Shown in pieces: positions 1 to 5,851 of a DNA stretch of 9,403 nt. The stretch's first letter is position 1; each line of letters starts with the position of its first letter. The notes below the pieces were generated by a model, which saw only the letters and a program-made list of their open reading frames with translations, ran no database searches and was not told the origin of the DNA. The position numbers and the translations under genes were made by a program. This stretch comes from Nostocoides sp039812405 (lineage in GTDB: Bacteria; Actinomycetota; Actinomycetes; Actinomycetales; Dermatophilaceae), in the NCBI GenBank assembly GCA_039812405.1, contig JBDIAL010000145.1:1-9403 (forward strand), in the 5' to 3' direction.

Positions 1-981
1 GTCGCGGCCGCCGAGCTGGGCTACCTCGCCGGTGCCGACCGCATCGAGGGGTGCCTGTTCGGCAACGGCGAGCGGACGGGCAACGTCTGCCTCGTCACGC
101 TGGGGATGAACCTGTTCAGCCAGGGCATCGACCCGCAGATCGACTTCTCCGACATGGCCGAGATCCGGCACACGGTGGAGTACTGCAACCAGCTCCCTGT
201 CCACGAGCGGCACCCGTGGGGCGGCGACCTCGTCTACACGGCCTTCTCCGGCTCCCACCAGGACGCCATCAAGAAGGGCTTCGAGGACATGGACAGGCGG
301 GCCTCCGAGCGGGGGGTCGGGATCGACGACCTCGACTGGGGCGTCCCCTACCTGCCCATCGACCCGCACGACATCGGCCGCACCTACGAGGCCGTGGTCC
401 GGGTCAACAGCCAGTCCGGCAAGGGCGGGGTCGCCTACCTCCTCAAGGCCGAGCACGGGCTGGACCTGCCCCGGCGGCTCCAGGTGGAGTTCAGCAGGGT
501 CGTCCAGGGCAGGACCGACGCCGACGGCGGCGAGCTGTCCGCCGCGCAGCTGTGGTCGCTGTTCGAGGACGAGTACCTCTTCGCCGACGACCCGCAGCAG
601 CGCTGGGGCCGGTTCGCGCCGATGCGCACGACGATCAGCGGGCTCGAGGGCGGCGGGGACCAGATCGAGGGGTCGATCGTCGTCGACGGGGTCGAGACGC
701 CGATCTCGGGGACCGGCAACGGCCCCATCGCGGCCTTCATCGACGCGCTGCAGCCGCTCGGGGTCGACGTGCGGGTCATGGACTATGCCGAGCACGCCCT
801 CTCGGCCGGCGGCGACGCGCGCGCGGCGGCATACGTCGAGTGCGCCATCGGCGAGCGGATCCTCTGGGGCGTCGGCCTCCACGAGTCCATCGTGCGGGCC
901 TCCCTCCGCGGGATCATGTCGGCCCTCAACCGGGCCGTGCGCGACGAGGCGTCCGCGCCGCAGCCGGATACCGTCCCGTAA
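1..981 (+). CDS. leuA: 2-isopropylmalate synthase, C-terminal part (5' end outside window)
   Basis: LeuA condenses acetyl-CoA with 2-ketoisovalerate to give 2-isopropylmalate, the committed step of leucine synthesis in the cytoplasm. The reading frame is open from base 1, so the start and most of the TIM barrel, including the HxH metal site, lie upstream. The first visible residues (VAAAELGYLAG, then GCLFGNGERTGNV and LGMNLFSQGIDPQIDFSD) are the highly conserved end of the LeuA catalytic barrel. The last 100 or so residues (GNGPIAAFIDAL, MDYAEHALSAGGDARAAAYVEC) match the C-terminal LeuA dimer domain that binds leucine for feedback inhibition. The visible part is 326 residues, which suits the long actinobacterial LeuA type of about 600 residues. 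It ends with TAA at 979-981. The ATG at 106 is internal and not a start. The following gene begins 53 nt later and may have its own promoter. Confidence 0.96.
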   Translation, partial: VAAAELGYLAGADRIEGCLFGNGERTGNVCLVTLGMNLFSQGIDPQIDFSDMAEIRHTVEYCNQLPVHERHPWGGDLVYTAFSGSHQDAIKKGFEDMDRRASERGVGIDDLDWGVPYLPIDPHDIGRTYEAVVRVNSQSGKGGVAYLLKAEHGLDLPRRLQVEFSRVVQGRTDADGGELSAAQLWSLFEDEYLFADDPQQRWGRFAPMRTTISGLEGGGDQIEGSIVVDGVETPISGTGNGPIAAFIDALQPLGVDVRVMDYAEHALSAGGDARAAAYVECAIGERILWGVGLHESIVRASLRGIMSALNRAVRDEASAPQPDTVP

Positions 982-998
982 CGAATCGTCCCGATGCG

Positions 999-1028
999 CT
1001 TGCCCGGACGCCCGGCAAGTGTCATCGT
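999..1028 (+). promoter_or_regulatory. Putative promoter and dyad upstream of the hydrolase gene
   Basis: TTGCCC (1000-1005) and CATCGT (1023-1028) are separated by 17 nt, a plausible sigma-70-type -35/-10 pair. Seven bases downstream of the -10 lies the A of the ATG at 1035. With no Shine-Dalgarno sequence visible before that ATG, a leaderless transcript fits. An inverted repeat, CTTGCC (999-1004) and GGCAAG (1014-1019), sits between the two hexamers. It could be an operator or, alternatively, a short terminator stem for leuA. It is read from sequence only and the hexamers are imperfect. Confidence 0.35.
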
Positions 1029-1034
1029 GCGACC

Positions 1035-1850
1035 ATGACGAGTGCCGCGTCGGAGCCGCTCGGACCGCCTCAGGAGGCGGTGCCCGAGCGGCTCCGTGCG
1101 CTCGGCATCCGCCCCCAGGCCGCCCTCTATCTCACCGAGCCCGCGCGAGGCATCGTCGACGGGATGGCCCTGACCCTCGCGACCCCCTGGCTCGCCGCGG
1201 CACCGCGCGGTGACGGCCGGGGCGTCCTCGTCCTCCCGGGCCTGCTCGCCTCCGACCGGAGCACCCGGCCGCTGCGCTCCTTCCTGCGGCACAAGGGCCA
1301 CTACGTGCGGGGGTGGCGGCTCGGGCGCAACATCGGGCCGACGTCGGCCATCGTCGAGGGGATGCCCGAGGCCCTCCGTGACCTCGCCGAGCGCACCGGC
1401 GGCCCGGTGAGCGTCGTCGGGTGGAGCCTCGGCGGTCTGTATGCGAGGTATCTCGCCAAGCGCTATCCCGAGGACATCACCCAGGTCATCACGCTCGGCA
1501 GCCCCGTCGGGGTCTCCGACGGCCACCGCACCCACGCCGACCTCGCCTTCAACCGGCTCTCCTTCCTCCACGCGCACGGCGCGGACGTGCCGCGCCGGGC
1601 GGACGTCGGCGGTCCGGTGCCGGTCCCCTCGACGTCCGTGTACTCCCGGCTCGACGGCGTGGTCTCCTGGCGGGCCTGCCTCACCGAGGGCGACCAGCAC
1701 CAGAACGTCGAGGTCCACTGCAGTCACCTCGGGTTCGGGGTCGACCCGGCGACCCTGTGGCTCGTCGCCGACCGGCTCGCCCAGCCGCCCGGGACGTGGC
1801 GGCCGTTCCAGCCGGCGCCCTTCCTGCGGCCCTTCTACCCCAGCCTCTGA
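1035..1850 (+). CDS. Alpha/beta hydrolase (lipase/esterase-like)
   Basis: This is a 271-residue protein with alpha/beta-hydrolase features. There is a hydrophobic strand and oxyanion-type turn at GVLVLPGLLAS (63-73), a nucleophile elbow GWSLGG with Ser131, and after it a YARYLAKRYP helix. The likely acid is Asp207 (YSRLDG), and the likely catalytic histidine is His231 (HCSHLGFG). No signal peptide or transmembrane helix is visible, so a cytoplasmic enzyme is likely. The ATG at 1035 was chosen because the conserved part starts soon after it and the same frame upstream runs back into leuA. It precedes a WS/DGAT acyltransferase by 45 nt on the same strand, which suggests a role in acyl ester or triacylglycerol turnover; that is inference. 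The GxSxG fold is clear but the substrate cannot be read, and family neighbours include esterases, lipases and PGAP1-like hydrolases. Confidence 0.85.
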   Translation: MTSAASEPLGPPQEAVPERLRALGIRPQAALYLTEPARGIVDGMALTLATPWLAAAPRGDGRGVLVLPGLLASDRSTRPLRSFLRHKGHYVRGWRLGRNIGPTSAIVEGMPEALRDLAERTGGPVSVVGWSLGGLYARYLAKRYPEDITQVITLGSPVGVSDGHRTHADLAFNRLSFLHAHGADVPRRADVGGPVPVPSTSVYSRLDGVVSWRACLTEGDQHQNVEVHCSHLGFGVDPATLWLVADRLAQPPGTWRPFQPAPFLRPFYPSL

Positions 1851-1895
1851 CGGTCCGCCCGGCCCGGCCGCCGTGGGGTCGGCGATGATGGGGGC

Positions 1896-3335
1896 ATGGA
1901 GCAGCTGACCGGCCTCGACGCCGCCTTCCTCGCCCTGGAGACCCCGAGCTCGACGGGGCACGTCGGCGGCGTGAGCATCCTCGACCCGTCCAGCGCCCCC
2001 GTCCCGCTCGACCTCGCCCGGATCACCCAGGTCATCGAGGAGCGGCTGCCGCTCGTCCCCGTCATGCGCCGGCGCCTGCAGAGCGTGCCGCTCGGCCTCG
2101 ACCAGCCCTACTGGGTCGACGACCCCGACTTCGACATCGAGTACCACGTCCGCGAGCTGGCCCTGCCCCGGCCCGGGTCCCTCGCCCAGCTCACCGAGCA
2201 GGTCTCGCGGATCCACGCCCGGCCCCTCGACAAGTCCCGGCCGCTGTGGGAGACCTACTTCATCACCGGCCTGGCCAAGCGCCGCGTCGCCCTCTACACG
2301 AAGGTCCACCACGCGGCATTCGACGGGGTGTCCGGGGCCGAGCTCGTCACCGTGCTCATGGACCTCAGCCCGCAGGGGCGCGACCTGCCGCCGGCCGAGC
2401 CGTTCGACCCGCCGGCCCCTCCGGGCCGGGTCGAGCTCGTCGCCCGCACGGCCGGCGGTCTCCTGCGGCGTCCGCTCCAGGCGACCCGGATGGCGACGAA
2501 CGCCGTGCGCGCCGTCCCGTCGCTCGCGCCGGCCCTCGGACCGCTCGTCGCGAGCCTCGGGATGGGCCGGCGGGGCAGCGACGGCGGGCTGCTCAAGGGG
2601 GCCCGGATGACGGCTCCGCCCACCCCCTTCAACGAGTCGATCTCCCAGCACCGCAAGCTCGGGCTCGTCAGCGTGCCGCTCGGGGAGGTCAAGGAGGTCA
2701 AGACCGCCTTCGGGGTGTCCGTCAACGACGTCGTCATGGCGATGTGCGCCGGGGTCCTGCGCACCTGGCTGCTCGAGCACGGGGCGCTGCCCGAGGACCC
2801 GCTCGTCGCGATGGTCCCGGTGTCCGTCCGCGATCCCAAGGCGCACGCCTCGGGCGGCAACCGGGTCTCGGCGATGCTCGCCGCGCTGCCCACCGACGTC
2901 GACGATCCCGTCGAGCGGCTCGTCCGGGTCCACGAGGCCACCCAGCTGGCCAAGTCGCAGCAGGCCGCGATCCCCCAGGGTCTCGTCGACGACATCTCCG
3001 ACTTCGCGCCCCCGGTCTTCATGACGCGGGCCGCGCGGGTCGTCTTCGGCAGCCACCTGCTCAACCGGCTGCCGCCCTTCAACCTCGTCATCTCCAACGT
3101 GCCGGGGCCGAACATCCCCGTCTACATGGCGGGAGCCAAGCTGCTCGCGCACTACCCGGTGTCGATCGTCACCGACGGCGTGGGCCTCAACATCACCCTC
3201 ATCGGCTACCTCGGGGAGCTGCACTTCGGCGTCATCGCCGCCCGCGAGATCGTGCCCGACGTCGACGTCATGACGGCGCGGCTCCGGGACGAGCTCGACC
3301 TCCTCCTCGCCGAGGCCCGCCGCCTCGGCGCCTGA
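1896..3335 (+). CDS. Wax ester synthase/diacylglycerol acyltransferase (WS/DGAT family)
   Basis: This 479-residue enzyme belongs to the bacterial WS/DGAT family, which transfers an acyl group from acyl-CoA to a fatty alcohol or diacylglycerol to make wax esters or triacylglycerol. The catalytic HHxxxDG motif is intact: His138, His139, Asp143 and Gly144 in KVHHAAFDGVSG. The N-terminus (MEQLTGLDAAFLALETP) is typical, with a PLWE segment near residue 116. The C-terminal DUF1298-type domain contains NLVISNVPGPNIPVYMAGA and a final NITLIGYLGELHFGV block. Length matches the family (about 450-480). The ATG at 1896 follows a G-rich stretch (GATGGGGGC) that can act as a weak ribosome binding site. The alpha/beta hydrolase gene 45 nt upstream is probably co-transcribed. 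Actinobacteria often have several paralogs, so whether TAG or wax ester is the main product cannot be told here. Confidence 0.95.
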   Translation: MEQLTGLDAAFLALETPSSTGHVGGVSILDPSSAPVPLDLARITQVIEERLPLVPVMRRRLQSVPLGLDQPYWVDDPDFDIEYHVRELALPRPGSLAQLTEQVSRIHARPLDKSRPLWETYFITGLAKRRVALYTKVHHAAFDGVSGAELVTVLMDLSPQGRDLPPAEPFDPPAPPGRVELVARTAGGLLRRPLQATRMATNAVRAVPSLAPALGPLVASLGMGRRGSDGGLLKGARMTAPPTPFNESISQHRKLGLVSVPLGEVKEVKTAFGVSVNDVVMAMCAGVLRTWLLEHGALPEDPLVAMVPVSVRDPKAHASGGNRVSAMLAALPTDVDDPVERLVRVHEATQLAKSQQAAIPQGLVDDISDFAPPVFMTRAARVVFGSHLLNRLPPFNLVISNVPGPNIPVYMAGAKLLAHYPVSIVTDGVGLNITLIGYLGELHFGVIAAREIVPDVDVMTARLRDELDLLLAEARRLGA

Positions 3336-3352
3336 TCCCTCGCCGTCCGCCC

Positions 3353-3556
3353 GCATACCTCGACCCGGCGGGGCTGGGCTGGGTGGAGGTATGCGGTGAC
3401 TCTGTGGTGGTCCTGGCATACCTCGACCCGGCGGGGCTGGGCTGGGTGGAGGTATGCGGTGACTCTATGGTGGTCCTGGCATACCTCGACCGCTGGGGGG
3501 TCGGCTGGGGTGGAGGTATTCGGTGTCCCTGCGGTGGTCCTGGCGTACCTCGACCG
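3353..3556. repeat. Tandem 63-64 bp repeat, two hairpin-bearing units plus degenerate copies
   Basis: Unit starts are at 3353, 3416, 3479 and 3543, giving periods of 63, 63 and 64 nt. Units 1 and 2 differ at one base only (GTGG versus ATGG in the spacer), which implies recent duplication. Unit 3 is diverged and unit 4 is truncated after about 13 matching bases. In unit 1 an arm GCATACCTCGACCC (3353-3366) pairs with GGGTGGAGGTATGC (3381-3394) in 13 of 14 positions around a 14-nt G-rich loop; the unit then has a 21-nt linker ending GGTGGTCCTG. Unit 3 has a broken right arm (GGTATTC) and unit 4 starts GCGTACC. The array begins 18 nt after the WS/DGAT stop. It could end that transcript, protect its 3' end, or be a REP-like element. 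Open frames across it look spurious: they repeat the same peptide and match no family. Confidence 0.9.
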
Positions 3557-3801
3557 GTTGCGGGCACCGCCGCGTCGACTCCGCGAGGCTGCCCTGGTCC
3601 CCGTCCACGACCGGCCTGCCACCCTTGCCCTCCCGGCCTCCACCCCCTCCCGATGTGTGGGCCTTCCTTCTGGGGAGGATCACCCGAGTCAGAGCTGTGG
3701 CTATCTTCCCCACCAGGGGTCCGGGACCTCCTGACCGCCTTCAGTCGCCGGCTCCCCACCGGGCTGACTCATCTAGGCTCGGTGAGGAAGGGACCACCGT
3801 G
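3557..3801 (+). other. Non-coding structured leader upstream of the DUF211 cassette
   Basis: No convincing gene is present in this 245-bp stretch. Three potential stem-loops are visible. GGGGAGGAT (3672-3680) pairs with ATCTTCCCC (3703-3711) over 9 positions with one G-U. AGGGGTC (3715-3721) pairs with GACC and CCT (3725-3732) with one bulged T. CTCATC (3768-3773) pairs with GGTGAG (3781-3786) with one G-U. The last hairpin touches the purine-rich GAGGAAGGGA (3784-3793) that precedes the next start codons, so it could mask ribosome binding. A TAGGCT at 3774-3779 resembles an actinobacterial -10, but no good -35 accompanies it. I do not recognise a known riboswitch class. Confidence 0.45.
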
Positions 3802-3870
3802 ATGTCCACGGACGCCGTGCCGTGGGTCGGGGCGTGGGTCCGTGCGGCAACGGCGATGGAGCGAGGATGA
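3802..3870 (+). CDS. Small 22-codon ORF, translationally coupled to DUF211 gene
   Basis: The ORF starts ATG at 3802 (an in-frame GTG immediately before it at 3799 is an alternative) and reads MSTDAVPWVGAWVRAATAM then ERG, 22 residues, with two Trp. Its TGA stop (3868-3870) overlaps the ATG of the DUF211 gene (3867-3869) in an ATGA arrangement. The sequence AAGGGA lies 8 nt before the ATG, a reasonable ribosome binding site. The overlap suggests that translating this ORF feeds ribosomes onto DUF211. It may be a leader peptide or a small protein. A chance ORF remains possible, since short open frames are common at this GC content, and I recognise no family. Confidence 0.4.
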   Translation: MSTDAVPWVGAWVRAATAMERG

Positions 3871-4157
3871 ACGCACCGGTCAGACGGATGCTCTTGGACG
3901 TGGACAAGGTGCTCGACCGTCCCGACACGGTCTGGCTGGCGCGCGACCTCGCGTCGGTCGCCGGCGTGTCGGCCGTCAACATCACCGTCACCGAGATCGA
4001 CATCGAGACCGTCGGGACGACGGTCACCGTCGTCGGCGACGACATCGACGTGGAGGCGCTCTTCGGCCGGATCCAGAAGTCCGGTGCGGTGCTCCACAGC
4101 GTGGACGAGGTGGTGGTGGGCGACCGCATCCTCGAGCCCGTGCCCAGGCTGCGATAG
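3867..4157 (+). CDS. DUF211-family small protein
   Basis: This is a 96-residue soluble protein beginning MNAPVRRMLLDVDKVLDRPD and containing VSAVNITVTEIDIETVGTTV, GDDIDVEALFGRIQKSGAVLHSVDEVVVGD and a terminal EPVPRL. This pattern (RR.LLDV near the start, VNITV.EID.ET, GDDID, HS.DEVV.G) matches my knowledge of DUF211, a family of roughly 95 residues with a ferredoxin-like fold found in archaea and some bacteria. Its function is unknown. The ATG at 3867 was preferred to an in-frame GTG/ATG-type start at 3822 because DUF211 proteins begin close to the RR.LLDV motif and GGAG lies just upstream. It overlaps the small ORF before it by ATGA and is followed after 3 nt by a VIT-like membrane gene, so the three form one transcription unit. 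A sensory or regulatory partner role for the membrane protein is inference. Confidence 0.8.
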   Translation: MNAPVRRMLLDVDKVLDRPDTVWLARDLASVAGVSAVNITVTEIDIETVGTTVTVVGDDIDVEALFGRIQKSGAVLHSVDEVVVGDRILEPVPRLR

Positions 4158-4160
4158 GCC

Positions 4161-4702
4161 GTGGTCCGTCGTCGACCGACCCGGCCCCCCGCCCTTCCGC
4201 TCGTCCTGGGCATCACCGACGGCATCCTCAACGCCCTCCCCTCGCGACGGGCGCCGTGCTGCACGGTGGGGGCGGGCAGCTGGGGGCCGGCCTGTCGGTG
4301 CGCGTCGGCATCGCCTCGTGCGTGACGGCCGCCTTCACGATGTTCGTGGCCGACTACGCGGAGCGGCGCGTGGGGCTCGTGCGTGCGTCGCGCGAGATCA
4401 ACCTCGCCGAGCCGGGTGCCCTGGCCTCGACGAGGCTGGGCGCCATCGTCGTGCGGGAGTCGGCGCTGACCGCCGTCGTCGCCGCCACCGCCAGCCTCGT
4501 CGGCGCCAGCGGGCCGCTGCTGCTCGGGACCGTCCTGCCCGGCCCGTCCTGGCTCGCACTCGTCCTCTCCGTCGTGATGCTCGGGCTGCTCGGAGGGGTC
4601 ATCGCGACGATGTTCCACGGCCGCCGCTCGACATGGGTCGTCGCGATGCTCGTCGCCGGGACCCTCGTCCTCCTGCTCGGAGCCGTCCTGGACATCGCCT
4701 AG
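4161..4702 (+). pseudogene. VIT1/CCC1-like membrane protein gene, interrupted by an apparent 1-nt frameshift
   Basis: From GTG 4161 one frame gives a start and a first-helix motif LPLVLGITDGILNAL, as in VIT1/CCC1-type iron/manganese transporters. That frame then degenerates and stops at 4323-4325 (54 residues). The continuation is in the -1 frame from about 4241: LATGAVLHGGGGQLGAGL, SVRVGIASCVTAAFTMFVADYAE, then three more hydrophobic segments ending VLLLGAVLDIA. About five membrane helices result when the two frames are joined. Adding one base at CTCCCCTC (4236-4243) would read NAL-x-LATGAV without a break, consistent with a lost base. Explanations are a true disabling deletion, a sequencing error in a GC-rich run, or ribosomal slippage. 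An internal GTG at 4256 could restart a 148-residue product lacking helix 1. The DUF211 stop is 3 nt upstream. The family call is moderate: the long cytoplasmic metal-binding insert of plant and yeast members is absent. Confidence 0.7.
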
Positions 4703-5359
4703 TCACCGCACCCCACGCGGGCGGAACTGGACGGAGATGCGGGGCCCGACCTCACGGGCGGTCTTGGGCACGCAATGGTCCCACGTCCGCTGACAGCTGC
4801 CGCCCATGACGACGAGGTCGCCGTGCCCGAGGGGATAGCGGCGAGCGGTGCCGCCACCCCGGGGCCGCAGGAGCAGGTCGCGCCGGGATCCGAGGGACAC
4901 GATGGCCACGAGGGTGTCGGTGGTGCGCGACCGTCCGATCCGGTCGCCGTGCCAGGCGACGGAGTCGCGCCCGTCGCGGTAGAGGCACAGCCCCGCGGTC
5001 GCGAACGGCTCGGGGGGACCGCCGACATACCGCCCCAGGGTCGCGGCATACCAGCCGTCGAGCGTCTCCTTGGCCGCCACGAGACCGGGGTGCGGCAGCG
5101 GCTCGCCCTCGCCGACGAAGCAGAGCAGCCGGGGGACGTCGACGACGGCGTCCCACATCTGGCGCCGCTCCGCCCGCCACGGCACCTCGCGCAGGAGGGC
5201 GGGGTAGGTCTCGTCGGCGCCCGCGAACCAGCCCGGGCAGACGTCGACCCACGCACCGCGCGTGAGCTGGTCGCGGCGGACGGCGGCCCGTCCCCGCACG
5301 ATGCCGTCCTCGGGCCCCTCGTCGAAGAGCGATCCCTGCAGGGCCAGTCCGCCGTCCAT
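4703..5359 (-). CDS. AlkB-type 2-oxoglutarate/Fe(II)-dependent dioxygenase
   Basis: This 218-residue protein resembles the AlkB family, which removes methyl lesions from DNA or RNA bases by oxidative demethylation using 2-oxoglutarate, O2 and Fe(II). The iron ligands are visible: His137 and Asp139 in AWHGDRIG and His195 in WDHCVPKT. Arg207 and Arg213 in RISVQFR match the R-x5-R pair that binds 2-oxoglutarate and substrate. LYRDGRDSVAWHGD fits the usual Tyr-x-x-Gly approach to the iron site, but the position normally holding Asn two residues before that Tyr is Cys125 here. The N-terminus SLFDEG is typical of actinobacterial AlkB homologs. ATG 5359 was chosen because the homologous sequence begins there and a LexA box and -10 lie just upstream. 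Its TGA directly abuts the stop of the convergent VIT-like gene. It is probably SOS-induced. Confidence 0.92.
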   Translation of the reverse strand: MDGGLALQGSLFDEGPEDGIVRGRAAVRRDQLTRGAWVDVCPGWFAGADETYPALLREVPWRAERRQMWDAVVDVPRLLCFVGEGEPLPHPGLVAAKETLDGWYAATLGRYVGGPPEPFATAGLCLYRDGRDSVAWHGDRIGRSRTTDTLVAIVSLGSRRDLLLRPRGGGTARRYPLGHGDLVVMGGSCQRTWDHCVPKTAREVGPRISVQFRPRGVR

Positions 5360-5367
5360 GCCCCAAG

Positions 5368-5373
5368 ATCGTA
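5368..5373 (-). promoter_or_regulatory. Putative -10 element of the alkB-like gene
   Basis: On the minus strand the hexamer reads TACGAT and ends 9 nt before the ATG at 5359. A start site six or seven bases downstream would leave a transcript with almost no leader. The corresponding -35 position (5391-5396) reads CGAACA and is fully inside the LexA box, so LexA binding should block RNA polymerase. No -35 consensus is present. Confidence 0.45.
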
Positions 5374-5382
5374 CACCTGATC

Positions 5383-5396
5383 GGAACAGATGTTCG
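5383..5396 (-). promoter_or_regulatory. LexA/SOS box upstream of the alkB-like gene
   Basis: The minus strand reads CGAACATCTGTTCC, matching the actinobacterial LexA operator CGAAC-N4-GTTCG at 9 of its 10 fixed positions, and flanked by TT and GA. The only departure is the outermost base of one half-site. The box is centred about 31 nt upstream of the start codon and covers the -35 position of the putative promoter. The next gene upstream (5451-5807) ends at this region, so alkB is the only gene the box can control. Confidence 0.8.
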
Positions 5397-5421
5397 AATC
5401 CGAGTCAGACGGCCTGCTCCG

Positions 5422-5452
5422 GAGGGCTCACGCCGGCGTGGTAGGGCCCCTC
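5422..5452 (-). terminator. Possible stem-loop terminator after the membrane protein gene
   Basis: A perfect 12-bp palindrome CACGCCGGCGTG (5429-5440) is enclosed by GAGGGC (5422-5427) and GCCCCTC (5446-5452), which pair with one bulged C. It lies at the 3' end of the minus-strand membrane protein gene, whose stop codon is 5451-5453. There is no T-run, so it would be a GC-rich stem without a U tract, as is common in actinobacteria. It would also insulate the alkB promoter from read-through. Confidence 0.4.
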
Positions 5453-5807
5453 ATCGGCGGACGCCGAGGGGCGCGGACTCCGCCGGGAGGCGGTGGGTCG
5501 CCACGGTGCGTGACTGCCACACCTGCCCGAGCCAGCCCAGCACGAGGGGAGCCGTCATGGCCAGCGTCGTGCCGCCCCATCCGGAGCCTCCGACCGCGAA
5601 GGACACCGCCAGTCCGATCGTCACGCCGAGAGCCATCGTGCTGGCCAGGACGACGCGGCGGTCGACGGGAGCGAGCAGCACGGCCGCGAGGGCCCACACG
5701 ACGAGGAAGAGATGTCCACCGGAGGGACTCGACGACCAGTTCACCCCGACGACGAGAAGCGCCACAAGGGCGTAGCCCACGAGCCTCGTGACGGTCCTCG
5801 ATGCCAT
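5451..5807 (-). CDS. Hypothetical four-helix membrane protein
   Basis: I do not recognise this 118-residue protein. Hydrophobic stretches at about residues 8-23 (RLVGYALVALLVVGV), 32-47, 52-72 and 79-97 suggest four membrane helices, with a short basic C-terminal tail (SRTVATHRLPAE). NWSSSPSGGHLF lies between helices 1 and 2. The ATG at 5807 is supported by GGGAGGCGAGG a few bases upstream. It begins 44 nt after the stop of the decarboxylase gene and is probably co-transcribed with it. A transporter accessory or small integral membrane protein is possible, but no function is suggested by any residue I can see. Confidence 0.75.
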   Translation of the reverse strand: MASRTVTRLVGYALVALLVVGVNWSSSPSGGHLFLVVWALAAVLLAPVDRRVVLASTMALGVTIGLAVSFAVGGSGWGGTTLAMTAPLVLGWLGQVWQSRTVATHRLPAESAPLGVRR

Positions 5808-5851
5808 CGACCTCGCCTCCCAGGGGCTCGCCCGGTGCCGTCCATTCTGCC

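Noticed and set aside
783..3419. 878-codon open frame on the minus strand across the hydrolase and WS/DGAT genes
   Set aside because: It is low-complexity (rich in G, R, E, D, P) with no family features and lies antisense to two clearly coding genes; long antisense frames are common at this GC content.
3353..3556. CRISPR array
   Set aside because: The units are contiguous, spacers are also repeated rather than unique, and no cas genes are nearby.
3672..3732. Manganese (yybP-ykoY) riboswitch upstream of a metal transporter-like gene
   Set aside because: Hairpins are present but the conserved loop sequences of that riboswitch class could not be found.
3206..3870. Protein-coding ORFs reading through the tandem repeats on either strand
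   Set aside because: Their peptides are just the translated repeat (for example AYLDPAGLGW), differ in frame between copies with the 64-nt period, and have no recognisable family.
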